Of a DNA stretch of 64,000 nucleotides, positions 36,901 through 50,700 are shown one piece after another. The translations under genes and the position numbers were made by a program. How positions within the stretch are numbered: position 1 is the first letter of the stretch; each line of letters opens with the position of its first letter. Source of the DNA: Apostichopus japonicus (taxonomy: Eukaryota > Echinodermata > Holothuroidea > Aspidochirotida > Stichopodidae). The notes beneath the pieces are model-generated. The model worked only from the letters and a program-made list of their open reading frames with translations, made no database searches and had not been told where the DNA came from. The stretch covers positions 11,718,001-11,782,000 of the forward strand of contig NC_092569.1 of assembly GCF_037975245.1 (NCBI RefSeq). Reading direction: 5' to 3'.

Positions 36901-37500
36901 GAGTTATCGAGAAACCAGCCAGCCAATCAGGTAATAGCCTTTTCCTGGGAAAGCAGTCGGGGATATCAAATTTCATTAAGTTATGTGATGCAAACTATTA
37001 TACCTTGGGGTAGCAGACATGGCGCTTTTCTCAAATTTCACAATCTTTATCTTTAATCTCTCCTCCTTCCTGCATGTTTTTTGTAATTTGAGCAAAATAT
37101 AAATCCCACTAGATATGGTCTTAATCGTTCCTGTCAATACAGCGCTGTTTTATTTATTGGCAGTTTAAGAAGGTATTTTTTTAAATTACTACTCATCCTT
37201 GAGTAAAGTCGAATTTCATGACATATTTAAGTAACCTTATTGGCAAACAATCTATGTTTCATATTAAAATATCTAGCCAGCCAGCCATGTTATTGTCTCC
37301 TCCCATCTTATTAAATGATTAACATTTTAGCCTCCCACGATTCGTTAAACTTCCCTACTGCGCAGAGATTAGAAAAAGAGACCCAACCTTTAGTGAATTG
37401 ATGAATATGCATGAATCACTTAAAAGCTCGACAACATATGGCAATTTAAAACCATGACATAGTACATCAGAACATGTAACGAACAATTTTGAATCAGACT
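34000..37500. other. Gene-poor stretch
   Basis: About 3.5 kb without supported genes. Near 35,577 the text gacgtagccagggggagc resembles one end of a hAT-like repeat, but no matching end or duplication was found. Confidence 0.4.
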
Positions 37501-37528
37501 GAGCTCAAATCTGAGAACAACTGAAAAC

Positions 37529-37610
37529 ATGGCTGTTAAAGAAAATAGCATATGTTTCCAACACCTTCTTATTTTCATGGCATGTTTTGGTACATCTTTA
37601 GCAGCAGGCA
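37529..37610 (+). CDS. FREP D exon 1, signal peptide
   Basis: MAVKENSICFQHLLIFMACF followed by GTSLAAG is a plausible signal peptide with a typical cleavage site. The exon is 82 nt, phase 1 at a gtgagt donor, as in the other FREP first exons. Sequence is diverged from exons at 1302 and 16,151. The following 66-nt exon supports it. Confidence 0.6.
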
Positions 37611-38358
37611 GTGAGTATTCTTTATTTATATATTTTTTTTTCCGTTCCTTATCATGCATTTTGACAACTGAAATAAAGTAAATATGCATACAGTCAGTAG
37701 CTTGAAACCTAATTCATTTACGATATATAGAATAAGAACTAGCGAGATCCTGATGTAATTGTAGCATAATCCACTTCTATTTTCAAATAAAACAGTTTGT
37801 TCTGTCAGCAGTGATGTGACGTTGTGTATATGGTGTAATTGGGTGATTGCTATACTCTGTTTTTATTTTACTTGGTGTTTCTATGGATACTCAAAGTTAC
37901 GATATAACTTACGATTATGATTGTAATCGGAAATTTGGCACGAATATATCAAGGTATGTGACAAGAGTAAGTTTGTAGACGGAAACCTATATATCAATTT
38001 ATGTAATCAATAATAACGAATTAAAACGCACTTTTATGTTTAATAAAGAAGGAAGAAATCAAAGCAGCTCAGATATTTGACTGCATTGGTTATGTGCACA
38101 ATAAAAATAAACATACGAAACAGATCTGGAAAAACTTTGAATTCAAGAAATGAGTTAGAAACAGATGTAACTACACTTTCTACAATTTGAATTCAACATT
38201 CTGAGAAAAAAAATATGCTGAAAGCAAATCCGATCCTCTTGAAATGGTAATTCACCCTTCCGCTCCCACCCCAATCCTCCCGAAACGCGGACAAGCTCCC
38301 GTGACAAACTTGTAATCATTAGTCCACTGTGCCTTTTCTTTTGTCATTTCGCTTTTAG

Positions 38359-38424
38359 GATTGTGTAAATTTGCGGAGAAGTTTCCTGGTGTAGGAGGAA
38401 GTTGTTACAAAGGCTCAACAAATG
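38359..38424 (+). CDS. FREP D exon 2, 66-nt Cys mini-module
   Basis: A cttttag acceptor, exactly 66 nt, and a gtgaga donor, phase 1-1. It reads RLCKFAEKFPGVGGSCYKGS and then TN. LCxFAxKFP matches the other exon 2 modules, though the later cysteine has moved. No exon 3 is seen before 47,470, so it may splice to the exons at 47-53 kb or belong to a fragment. Confidence 0.6.
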
Positions 38425-38709
38425 GTGAGACTTTCACTTCTATAGTTCAACTAGATCTTGTCCTAAGTGATTACAACATAATATACAATTTTCCGTTCAT
38501 TTTCCCGCTATAGTTAAGGTTAAAGTACTAACAAGAAAACTTTATCAAAGCTTATGGAATTTTGCTGAAATGGATGCGATCATCTGTTTTCTCATATTTT
38601 TACTTTGGGGAACATTCATAGAATCAACAGCTTGAAACATCGGTTGCAAAGATGTATTAGAGATGTAGGCTACATACATTGGATAATAAGCGTTACTTAC
38701 ATACCAATA

Positions 38710-38710
<1 letters not shown>

Positions 38711-38774
<64 letters not shown>
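38711..38774. repeat. (TA)n microsatellite
   Basis: About 64 bp of pure TA in the region downstream of the FREP D mini-exon. Confidence 0.95.
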
Positions 38775-38777
<3 letters not shown>

Positions 38778-39157
38778 AGATTGTATCTAAGTGGAGATTG
38801 TACACAAAAAGAGGCAGTTTTTGTTTACTGTTAGCACCTGTGAAATAGGCACCCACACCTTGAAAAACGTTTCTTAAGATACTTTATCATTCGATTCTTT
38901 ATCTCTCGATGACGTGAAGTTGTACCAAACAGGTACAGCATAGATACCTCTGTTAAAACATGACACGATTTATGCTAAAACTAGAGACCAAATAATGCAT
39001 TCTGCTCAATATATTCCATATATGACAATTTAACGTCAGGTTTTCGCTAATGCGTACCCATAAGAAGTCAGTTTTCGATGTTTTCTCAACCTCTGATGCA
39101 TTAATTTTAACATTTTATGATCTAGACGACAAGCGGCCTTCATGTTTTATGTTAATG

Positions 39158-39960
39158 TTAGCAAAACACATTTCCTTCCATATTTTGGGGAATGAGCAAT
39201 AAATCTTTTCGATGGTTTGTTGAAACTATATCATTAACATATTGCTGAAAATTGAAATGATGATCGACAAATGAAATCTTGTATATGTTGCATGATAATG
39301 CAGTGTCATAAGCATATTTTGTGACTGAGAGATGATCGTTAGATTTAATTTCGTCCGTGTATAAAGCAAACAGTAGAGCAGACAATGGACCCGACTTTTA
39401 TAGTCCTTTTCTAATTTAACTTGTCGTTAATCCTGTCGTTAAGAAATGAGCTATAGCCAATTTAATAGCCATGGATCAGTAATAATTCCAGATTAATCTT
39501 TAATTAACTTGACCGTATTGAAGTGAAACCAGGTAAAGCACCTTTGATATAGTGTTTAGCTTGTTATTCAATTGGGACACAACTTCATGGATACGTAAAA
39601 TCACATGGTACATCTTTTCTGTAAGCAAATTGACGTTTGTCCCCACACTGATTAAAACCTAACCATCAACTGTGGCAGCAGAAGCTTTTGCATAATGTTA
39701 ACTACAATACTCGCTAAATCAGTTGGTCTAAAATCATTGACATGTTTGAGATTCTTCACTTGAAATTTGGAACAGGGAATGTTAATGCCGTTTTCCACAG
39801 GCTAGGGATTTCACTATTTTGCAAGCTTTCCTGGAAATTTGATATGAATATTGGGACTCATTCAGAAGAGAAACATGTAAATACGCACCAAGGGATGTTG
39901 TCCGATCCACAAGTAGTAACTCTTTTATCCTTTTTTAATTGACGAGTTACCAAATTAACA
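39158..39960 (-). mobile_element. Decayed LINE reverse transcriptase fragment
   Basis: On the minus strand, pieces in changing frames resemble an RT: GSDNIP near 39,920, NDFRPTDL with SIVVNIM near 39,720, then SALLFALYTDEI and TKYAYDTAL near 39,300-39,385. The last is the catalytic YADD box with one Asp changed to Tyr. Heavily broken, not related in detail to the LINE at 8.6 kb. Confidence 0.6.
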
Positions 39961-40262
39961 TCCTATTTAGGACAATCGATGTTTATTTCAGGTAAACATA
40001 ATGGGATATCATTATTTACAGAGTAATTGAAACGTTAAACTAGAATTCAATAAGCATAATGTGACCATCTTTATGTGGATATTTTAAAATATGCCAGGAA
40101 TTTTATATTTTGTCACGTGTTTAAGCGCCTTCTAATATCACTCAGAATGAACGTATATTTTGGTCAGTTTTGGGCGGACGGGACTCTTACGCTCATAAGT
40201 TCCCCCACCCCCCAGTCCCGCCTTCCCGTTTATTTAGTAGAACGGTCCCACAAAAATGAATT

Positions 40263-40575
40263 TCTGCTAATACTGTCCTGGTTAATATCATAAAATGTTC
40301 CACCTCTTTCCTGGTCAAATTAACCTACATTTCCTGGTTGGTGCTAATACTATTCTGGTTAATATCATAACATTTTCCACCTCTTTCCTGGTCAAATTAA
40401 TCAACAATTCCTAGTTGATGCTAATACTATCCTGGTTAATGTCATGAAATATTTCTCCTCTTTCCTGGTTAAATTAACCAACATTTCCTGGTTGATGTCA
40501 CCATTATCCTGGTTAATATTTAAACTGATTTTTCACCTCATTCCTGGTTAAATCACCCCTTTCCTTGTTAATACT
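40263..40575. repeat. 77-bp tandem repeat, about four copies
   Basis: The words gctaatact and cctggttaatat recur with a 77-bp period (40,266; 40,343; 40,420; 40,497), each unit also holding ctttcctggt and tttcctggtt. Not transposon-like. Confidence 0.85.
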
Positions 40576-40579
40576 ATTG

Positions 40580-43500
40580 GGTATGCCACCTTATTCTCCA
40601 TTTAAGTTGCAGTGCATTCAAATTGAGAAAAAGCAAAACATAAATTATAAAAAACATAATCAATGCTACTGATAGCTAACTTTATCGGCATCTCCATTAC
40701 TTTCGAATTTTGAGTACTAAGTGAACTTTCGCAATTTAGTTTAATTCATTCCTCAAATACTTATACAATGAATTAATATAAGAAATGCAATACTGAAATC
40801 AACATTTTGAGGACATATTTACAGCATAACCATCGTCACATGCTGAAGCTCTGATTGCTCGACATCAATTGTGAAATGTAACAGGGATACCAAGACCTTG
40901 ATCAGCACTTTTGCACAAGGCTACAACTTGAAAATCACTTGAACAGTTTTCAGTACAAAACAAGAAATCCTCTCTTGAAAAACTTGATCAAAGCCTCTCT
41001 CCCAATAACCTTTGTTACGACAAAATTCAGCCCTGTGTCAGTAGCTTATTTTCTTTAAAGGTACGCTGTATTAGCCGCAAATATGCTACATACTCAAATG
41101 TGGTCACCTTTGGTCAGTATTCTTAAACTGTTTTTATTACAACCTTTGAGGAAATTATCCCATTCAGTCATCTTGTGTTCCTTAAAAAAATGTCTGAGAA
41201 CAATTGGAGAGTAAAGACCTCAAGGAAGGTACTTTTTGAAAACTTCTTGCCATTATAGCGTGCTATAATTTGGGGCCTATACTGACTACCATTAAACTAG
41301 ATAGGAAGGTCTTAGAAGATCTATGTTCACATTGGTGTTGATTACGATGACCTAATACCAAATTTATTGTTTTAATCTAATTATTTACTTACTGGTAACT
41401 AATTCATATTTTTAATTGAATTACAATTATATTTTACCACTTTGCACAGGCAAACCGAACATCTGCAAGACAATAATTAGGCTTCCAACAATACCATTAA
41501 TGTTTTAGTCATAAGCTCATCCTTGGACCTCAGATACTTGTGCAAATCATTTTAACTCCAATAGAAAGTGGTAAGTCAAAGCTTATTATCATAACAAGAA
41601 AGATTGTCCTTGAACATGAATTTTCTGAAATTCTGAATGACCATAATTATGATCACGTTTTGCATTCATCCATATGTCCGTCCGTGGACTCAGGAAGAAG
41701 CGTTTCAAAACAATTAACTAAAGTGACCCCTAAATGACCTAGGACATAAAATTCCTGAGCACTTCCACATGTCTCTTCATCACAAGCCATCTCTATGCAA
41801 GTTTAATTAAAGTTGTACCAACATGTATTATCAATTGTGGACAGAGAGATGAATTGAAATGCAAAACATCAATTTTTTCTCATAAAAACAGCTACAATCA
41901 CCTTCTTGATGTGCATCATCCAAGCCAAAGACATCCTTCTACTACTGCAAAGCTGTGTTACTTGGTAGCCTCTCTCAATTTCTCATTTTTCGCCTCTTCC
42001 AGTTTGTACCAATCTAGGAAAGGAATGAAGCAATTTAAGTATTAAATGGTGTGTTAACGAACTAGAATGAAAAAGAAGATTAATCGCTTTCTTCAGTCTA
42101 CTAGTTTGTGCCAAACTTTTTGAAAACATTATTTTTTATCAGTTTCAGTTGTAGAAAAGGAATAAATAGCCTATCTTTTATAGCAAGTGCAGTAACAGAC
42201 TGTGTTGGCAGCCAATTAAAGATTAAAGATTCTTCACGCTCGTTCCCTCTGATCTTTTTCGACAAACAAGAAAATGGAGGTTTAAGTACACACAGCCTGT
42301 GTTCGTGAACTTGACATACCAATTGCATAATAGGCGATGGTCAAATGTGTTAATGTGCATAACACGTCGCTTGGAGCAAAATGAGTCAATAGTGTTATTT
42401 ACAGCACTTAGCCTATAGTCAAACCAAAGGGTGTGATACTGGTTCAACATTGGTTCTGTTGTCATTTTATGGTAGATGAAGGTGGCACTGAAAGCTCTCT
42501 ATCAAGCAATTTGCTCTTCGCTTTAGACAAATTTGTTGCCATGCTTTGCAAAGTCCAATTGCTTCTGGCTGATACCTCAGTAAATAAATTGTTCAATTTC
42601 CTTAATTTCCTTACAGATGTAAACTGGTTCCACTTTACCAATAATCAGTGGGCTTTCAGCTGGCACAATTCCATGTAGATTAAACATAAATCTAAAAAAT
42701 AACAATTACTTGTTTTACATGTATATGAATAATTGCAAGGATGCACCCTTGCACCCGTCGATGTTGAAATTCCCCCCCCCCCAAAAAAAAAAACAGAGTG
42801 ACAAGAGAAAAAGCCAAGTTCATCTGCAACAAAAGATTTGTGAAATTGTTTGAAGTTGATACTTCTCCCAACCTCCCCGCCCCCTTTCCAAGATAGCCAA
42901 GGTATCTCACTGCTCTATAACAACAATTTTTAAAAGGACTGACACTTTACTGAAGGCCATGGTCCCACTCTTTGTTTATACCATGGAGAAATAAAACTAG
43001 AAGTCAGAGACTTGCCATCTGCAATACAGAATGTAGGATATGCTTAGAATAGTGTACAATTATGTGTTGTACAGTCCTGATTTTGGCCTCTCTGTTTTGA
43101 CATTTCTAAGATAGATGCACTTTAATTTAACTGAATTTCTCTATTACAAGAAATTCATCTAATATAAAATTGATGACTTCGCAGTGGCTTCAAGTTATGC
43201 TATCACAATTTGCGGAGAGTAAGAGATCAATCTTGTGCAAAGATAAATCGATATATTTTAACACTTTAATAGGAGGAAGTGTATGGAAGTATGAGATAAT
43301 GGTATATTGCAATGATCGCAGTGACCTCAATTGACCTCTACATGCATAACTTATACATGGTATCAATCACCTTGCAACCGAATTTTGTGTTGGACTTTTG
43401 ACTTGATGGTATGAGTTGTAGTTGCTCAACTACAATATACCACCATAGGGCTAAGTAAACTGCAGCCTACAGATTTTTCATGTACTTTGCAAGTACGGTA

Positions 43501-43770
43501 ATGGAAGGCTCAAGGTTGTGTGTTTCTTGTACTTTGTCATGATGGCTGTTAGCTCCTCTTGGGACAAATCTTCCATTTCTGCCAAACAAAATAACACATA
43601 ACAGCAGAAAGAGTTATTTATTTCTGCACCTAACAGAAGCCGGTCACCCTTGTTAGAAATAGTTTCAAAGTAAAACAAAATCAATTACATTTACGGTCTT
43701 TATTTGAGTGTTGTACCATGTTTAAATACTTATCAGTTTGTATCCATACAAACATTCTCTCCCATGAAAA
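40580..43770. other. Gene-poor stretch
   Basis: Several open frames of 60-80 codons, none with a domain or splice context strong enough to call. See also the rejected exon near 43,500. Confidence 0.35.
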
Positions 43771-43774
43771 CTGT

Positions 43775-44045
43775 ATATGTGTTCCTTTTTGAATGTTCAG
43801 AAATCAATACCACAAGGAATCCTGTTGTGGGCAGTTCGGTTTATTGAGATTTACACCAATTTCATGATCTTCTGTGATATATACGGAAACATAATATGCC
43901 TTACTGTTAATGTGTCCCTTTTTAATGTTCAGAAAATCAATGCTATAAGGAGTCCCTGCTATGGGCAGTTCAGTTATTGAGATTTACACCAGATTCATGA
44001 TCTGCGGTGCCTAATATGGAAATATAATCTGCCTCACTGACAGTG
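43775..44045. repeat. Dimeric tandem repeat, about 133 bp per unit
   Basis: The block gtgttcctttttgaatgttcag at 43,780 recurs, slightly changed, at 43,913, and both copies continue through gggcagttc, gagatttacaccaa and tcatgatct. Confidence 0.8.
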
Positions 44046-45367
44046 CTTCCAAACCTACCTCTGGAGAGTACAATTGTAGAATAAGAACAACATGAGATGT
44101 AATAAAACTCATTTCTGTTTTATAGTGTGAGGCTTATAACATTAGGAGTGCAAAGCTGTGACCATGTGGTGTTTCATTTTTACATGTCTCACGTGGATAA
44201 AACGTATTTGTGACTAAGCCTAGGTTATACCTATATCATTGCATGGGTAGGCTTAGCCTAATTAATTTCAGCCAAACATTTTTTAAGTTTGACAAACAAG
44301 TACCCCCCCCCCTAATTTACTTTGAAGTATAGTCTAGATTGAGATTATCCATACACAAGTTTCTTGGTTTTTATAAATGAATAGTTCTGTACAAAATTAT
44401 CATTTTTTAAATTATATTTCAATGCATATAACCTAATTTTACTAATATAGCTTAACTGGTTATAGCCTAGCATGGGCCCGGTAAGTTTTACACTCAGAGG
44501 TTAATCTCTTCTTTCACTGTCGGCAATCACTAATAGCCATTTCCCGAACATGTAGACCACTAGTAGAATAGCCCAAGCCTATAGTCTTTTAAAAGCGAAG
44601 GCAGGCTAGGCCTACAGGGTCTAAGACTAAAGTGTACTGACCCAAGAGCACAAATGTCTATGCATAATATCACCCTAAATGTGTGGCTTTGATTAGGTGT
44701 GCCCTTAGAAGCTACCGTAAACCACAATTACTCGCATTTGGTAGAAGTAGTCACTAGAGGCGGTCGTTAATTATGGAAGGTCTTGCTTTGAGTATGACCA
44801 TAGGCGTACGGGATCGTTTCAGTTTGGGGGGGCAGAACTTTTCGTGCCCGAAAGTTCCCGTGACACTATCTAAGCGGAGCGCCACCATCGGTTGGCGCGT
44901 AGCGTACAAGAAAATTTTTGGCACACAATGCCTCTCAGATTGCCGGAAACGGCACTTCTGAGGCCTTGCAAGTTGCATGTATAAACATTCTTTATTTTAT
45001 AATCTCACGTTTTAGAAATTTACACTTCCCCAAAAATTTGGTAAATTAGAAGAAGAAAAAATGGTAACATCACTTTGAGGGGGGAAAAATGGGACAGTAT
45101 ATCTTTTAAGCTCCTATTTAGTTTCCTTATTTATTATTTTCACACAGTACTCAGCTACCTCCAGAAAAACATACATTGTTCAACGACACGTAGGCGGGAT
45201 AATGTCGCTGTGTCGGGTGAGACTGCAATTTGTCTCACAAAAAAGTATAAAATATTACAAAGAATATTATAAACCTGTACTTCTAGGCTTGTAGGCACTC
45301 CCCCCCCCCACACACACACACACAAGAAAATGTTTCTTATATACACTCATGTTGGGGATGTCCAGGT

Positions 45368-46007
45368 CAAGGGCGGCGGAAGCACTTTTAATCTGGGGGG
45401 GGGGGGCACCGACATCAAAGGGCACTTTGAAAAAATTCGATTGGACTGATGCAGCCTTATATTTAGTACCCTTTATAGCTCTTATTGTATTATCTTTTTT
45501 TTGTGTATACACATCACTCCATCAACGCCCCCAAAGGAAAATATGCATATACTAGCACTACAATATCCAATGCGCAAATTGGGAAACAAGGAACAAGTTT
45601 TCTTTTGAGACAAAATAAGGTGATATCATGCTAGTTGCTAATGTAGGAATCTTCCGATTTTTTTTTATTGTTAATATCTTAACAAATTTTTCCCATTCGA
45701 AATAGCTTTGAATTTGACCCACAGAAATTCATGAAAAGTCACGGGCTTAGCCAGGATTTGCAAAGTTGTATGCACAACTATCTGAGCGGAGCGCCACCAT
45801 CGGTTGGCGCGGAGCGCACTATAAAATTTTTGGTCTTACAAACCCCTCAGATGGCCGGAAACGGCCCTTCCCGAGTGTTCATTCTGGTTCCCTGGCCTCT
45901 TGCTAACTTGAGGCACCTCAATTTTTATGTAGAAAATGGCAAATTTTTAACCTGAGGAAAAGTGGGGGCGGAACGTGCCCGCTGTGCCCCCGGTTCCGCT
46001 GCCCTTG
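45368..46007. mobile_element. Nested hAT-like element, 640 bp
   Basis: Ends CAAGGGCGGCGGAAGC and, complemented, CAAGGGCAGCGGAACC (14 of 16), flanked by an exact 8-bp duplication GTCCAGGT (45,360-45,367 and 46,008-46,015). It lies wholly inside the 44,799-46,492 element. It shares with its host the core gagcggagcgccaccat and ggttggcgcg. Confidence 0.8.
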
Positions 46008-46191
46008 GTCCAGGTATACAATTGACTAGTTAGAAAAAAATTGATCGTGCAAAAAACGTGGTAGCCCAGATGAACTGCGCTTACAGTGGTGTTACATGGA
46101 AATATTTGGGCATCATGATGCTAAATAAAGAAAATCATGGATTTGTCGGGAAAAAATTGAAAAAGATTCGGGCAAGCTACTGCATATATTT

Positions 46192-46429
<238 letters not shown>

Positions 46430-47045
46430 AAATTTGGGGGGGGGGGCAATCTGCCCCACCCCTGCCCCCCCCCCCCGCCTCGTACGCCTATGAGTATGAC
46501 GCACAGTAGGAATATACTTACTTGGGTCTAGACTTAGGACTAGTCCGAAAGTACTTACTATACAAATACTAGCCTATACTATCTCATAGCTAGTACAGCG
46601 TATTTACTACATCATGGAAAGGATCTGGCCTAACTTAGCCTAACAACGTAAGAGCTAACGTTAGGTTATACTTCAATATCGCGCGTACTGACTGTATCGC
46701 AGAAATGGCAAAAACGACGTGATCCCGTTATTTCACCTTTCCATTTAAACACTGATTTAAGGTTACTCATACCCCTTTAATCTAGCAAGAATTTGACTTC
46801 GTCATCTGCAATAATTAGATGGTTATTTGCACATTTCTTCGTTGTATTTGACTGTTTCTCCTGCTTAACCCCCTATCATATATGAATATTTAGTGCGATG
46901 AGGATGGAGCTAGCGCTGTAACCATCCTCTGTCCATCAAGGAGAAAACTACTGATGCCTTTATGTGATACATCTTTACACCATCAGAAAGAGCACCACCT
47001 TCTTCACACCCTCACTGTCTGTCAGCTTTTACTGTTTCTCTACAG

Positions 47046-47111
47046 AGTCACATGACTTTGCTAAGAGGCTGACAAGAATAGAAAAACACTGCTTGTCCTA
47101 TAAAGACGAAG
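47046..47111 (+). CDS. FREP C exon 2b, splice donor lost
   Basis: Near-identical to the 66-nt exon at 18,194 (SHDFAKRLTRIEKHCLSYKD). The donor, however, reads ctaaac where the other copy has gtaaac, so the GT is lost, and a GC donor would not keep phase. The exon is probably skipped or dead in this copy, harmless because exon 2-type modules are symmetrical. Confidence 0.6.
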
Positions 47112-47469
47112 CTAAACAGTTTGAATATGTGGAATGACCAAAATCGAAGTCAGTTAAGAAGATATTTTTGTAAATAATAATTGTTAAATAGCTGTCAGGT
47201 ATTTAAGTTATTACTTTACTTGTAATCGAGCGGAACAGGAATTTATGGATATTTCTACTGTTCCATGTTCGTTTCATACTCCAGACATCCTATTTTTTTT
47301 CATTAATAGAGACAAACTTAAGAGGAACTGATTAATTGAAAGGTGTGAAATACCAACAGAATTTACATCTGTTTTCTCAAGATTTTCGCAGGTTGCAAAC
47401 ACAGAGAAAGAAGGAACCTCTTTATTAACCTATAACAAATTCACCTTTTAATTGTGTTCTCTATTTAAG

Positions 47470-47795
47470 ATGATACTACCAAGCAGAGCACCAACTCCTT
47501 GTCCGGGACTACGGTCTCCCCAGTTGAAACAACCACGCAGAGCACAACCTCACCGCCGATTAGCACACTCTCCTCTTTGCCTGACACTACGGTGTCCTCG
47601 GTTGAAACAACAGCGCAGAGCACCACCTCACCGCCAGTTGAAAGCTCCTCTCAGTCAATCGACACGACTCGTTTATCAACCCCGACTGTCTGCCTACGTG
47701 GTCAGCTGCGATGCTACAATGATGACAATGAAATGGTTTGTGCGGCACCTGAGAATTGCACATGTCAAATGACAAGTGTGAATGCAAGCATTTCG
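47470..47795 (+). CDS. FREP C exon 3, Thr/Ser-rich linker and Cys segment
   Basis: 326 nt, phase 1 to 0. Two imperfect linker repeats (GTTVSPVETTTQSTTSPP and DTTVSSVETTAQSTTSPP), a likely O-glycosylated stalk, then VCLRGQLRCYNDDNEMVC and CTC. One linker unit more than gene A and no frameshift. Confidence 0.82.
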
Positions 47796-50700
47796 GTGAG
47801 TTTCCCAATTTTTTACTTCTGCAGCCAGATATCGAGAAGTCACTTTAATATAAAATAAATGACTTTCAGATGTTTAACTTCAAGCAAAATTGACGGTATT
47901 CTGCCAGTTTCCCCCTTGACTCTACGTTAATTTTGATATACTGCTATCCATTCTTTATGCCGACAGCAAAAAAATTATCATCAAAATCGTGGTCATCGTC
48001 ATCGTCATTTTAATCGTCATCGTCGTCGTCGTCATCTTCGTCACTACATTTATCATTATCATTATTATCGTTATAGTTATTCCTAGTATTGTTGTCAGTG
48101 GCGGAGAAACAGGGGGGTTGGGGGTTAAACCCCCCCACTTTTTGAAGAGGGGAGGTTGGCCCACACAATCAACCCCCCTAATTTTTGCCAGTTGTGTTCT
48201 GTTATAGCCTATGTTATGTGTCCCAAATGGCATAATAAATCAAATCATTAAATTTGAAATTGTTAAAGTCATTTCAACCTTTTACCTGGTAGGCTACATG
48301 AACAATTAACGACCGAAAACTGAGTTAGAATTGACCCACACATTATTTCTAGCCCCTTCCCCCCCCCCCCCCCACCTTGCGCATTGGAACTTGTAGCTCA
48401 TAGCGCTAACTTCACCCCACAACAGACATACACAAAATAACGTTTTGTTGCTGTTGAATAGCTTTGGAACTATATACACTTGCCAACTTCAACGAGGTGT
48501 TTCTAAGTACATGTACGTGAGCAATATGAGTGTCGAAATCTGTCGCTAGGCTAGCGCGCTTTGGCATTATGAACGCGAGGTTAATTTCGCCGCACGTGCC
48601 TTACGTTTTACACAGCACCGTTTGGTAAAAATGTACTCTTATTGTTTTTAGGCATGAATTGATAATTACAATGGTTGTGTTGTAGGGGACTTCCTTAGGA
48701 GTTAGGACTATTTTGGCAAAGTTTGGAGTATGTGATGACTGTAGATTTTTTGGAAACTTCACTTGAATCATGTGAAAACTCACCTGAACTCAAATGTAAA
48801 TTAGGTTTGAGACTTTGTTCCTGTATGTAAACCTGTGATATGGTTAGTGTAGAACTATTATGCTGTAACTGACTGAGAGTATCAAGGACAGCTAATAAAA
48901 CAACATACGGTACTCCAGAATATTTTGCACCCACGCGAGAAAACTGCACTGAAATGAATTTTACTGTATCCTATATGTTGCACTGGTAGAGCGCATGCGA
49001 TTCAGAAAAAGTTGTTGGATACGGCCGATAGGCTATATAATCCATGGTGACCGTTTATTTACAAGTTGAGAATACAACATGAAAAACGAAAAAATTTGCT
49101 TTTCATTATAGTAACACATCAGTGTATTGAACTTTGGCGCAGTTTGATCCAGCATTGTGCAAATGACATGCAGCAGTTCTCATTTTATTGTATTTTATCC
49201 ACAGTTGTTAAATATAGGACTGAAATCGCATTTGCGGCAGTCTATATTTGTTTTCTGGGAGAGGACCCTAGACCCATCGTATTTGCAAAAGTCTACTTAG
49301 ATTGTTTGTCCCCTGATTTTCTTTCTGCAACGCCCATGTATTTCTCCAAACTAAATTTCTAAGCCATGAGATCTAAAACTTAAGGAGGTTTAGGAGCATC
49401 ATTAGGTCTGGAAAGTGTTATTCTGGCGACCTGGTAGGTATATTTGCCAAAAAAATTTCGTACGCTACGCGCGAACCCATGGTCGCGCTCCGCTTAGATA
49501 GTGTCAGAGAACAGACACGCGTCCCCACCATTATCCAAGACTGATCAGCGCCCATGCTCAAAACTGTCGATGTGTGTAGTATTCGGTTTCGCAAATATCT
49601 GGTATATATTTATTTCCTTCAGCGAAATATTTTAGTAGCCGTCTGAATTTTCGAAAATTCCCCGACCAACATTCTTCATCATACTTCATCATACTCGTGC
49701 AATTTTGACCCGTCTGTTAGGGTTTGAAGGAGGTTTTTCTATATCGGTTGTCCATAGATGATATTTTGTGCAACATTATGGGTATGTTTTGAAGTGAATT
49801 TATTCACGAGAATTGTGAATTTTCAAATTCTGAACAGTGGGGCTGACGGGTATTGTGGGCCGCGATGAAGAATCACCTACAAAAGCAATGATCCACAGGA
49901 TACGTGATGAAGTCAAACATGATGTGTGACTGGTAACAATCTTCAAAAAGGTTATAGATGAGAAAAAAGTATTTGGAAATACTTGATTCTCAGGCAAAAG
50001 TGTATATATGGTTGGTCAGTTTCAAGCCCGAGAAGTGCCATTTCCGGTGATCTGGGGGGTACCAAAACCAGAAATTTGCTTGAACGCTGCGCGCCAACTA
50101 ATGGTGGCGCTCCGCTTAGATAGTAATTCGCGCCCCCTCGGGTTAGAAAATCCTGCATACGCCCTGGTTAAATGCAGCTTTTCAAGGCCTGGGCAGTGCC
50201 ATTTACTGCAATCTGGGAGGCAATACTTGCCAAAAAATTCTTGTGCACTTTGCGCCAACTTATGGTGGCGCTCCACTTAGATAGTGAGCCAGCAGTTATG
50301 ACTTTTTATTTCATCAATGGCCTGCAACCCCCCCACTTCTGACAAGAAATCTCCGCCACTGATTGTTGTAATTTACTATCACTGTTTACAACCACGTTGC
50401 TATTGCACAGGCCGGTGGATTTTATGTCAACCCTGATTGTACAAGAAGGGCTCACTGTATCAATGGCAATGTCACGTGGGATGACGTATACAGTTGCAGC
50501 CCCAATGCACTGTGTGAGGAACAAAACAATGTTCGTCAATGTTACTGCAAGACTGGTTACCATGGTGATGGAAACGTATGTGTGCTGACTAACTGCCAAG
50601 ATGTATATACTGCTGGTATTAACGAAAGTGGTATCTACACCATTAAGCCAACTGGCTGGCCTGGATCACCATTTCCAGTGTATTGCAACATGGCTGACGG

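Noticed and set aside
43498-43577. Possible minus-strand exon EMEDLSQEELTAIMTKYKKH with a pyrimidine-rich acceptor
   Set aside because: The acceptor is reasonable, but there is no recognised family, no partner exon and only a weak donor. Too little to call.
47955-48233. Met/Thr-rich minus-strand frame before the hAT-like element
   Set aside because: Derived from (cat/cgt) trinucleotide-rich intron sequence shared with gene A near 3270-3370.
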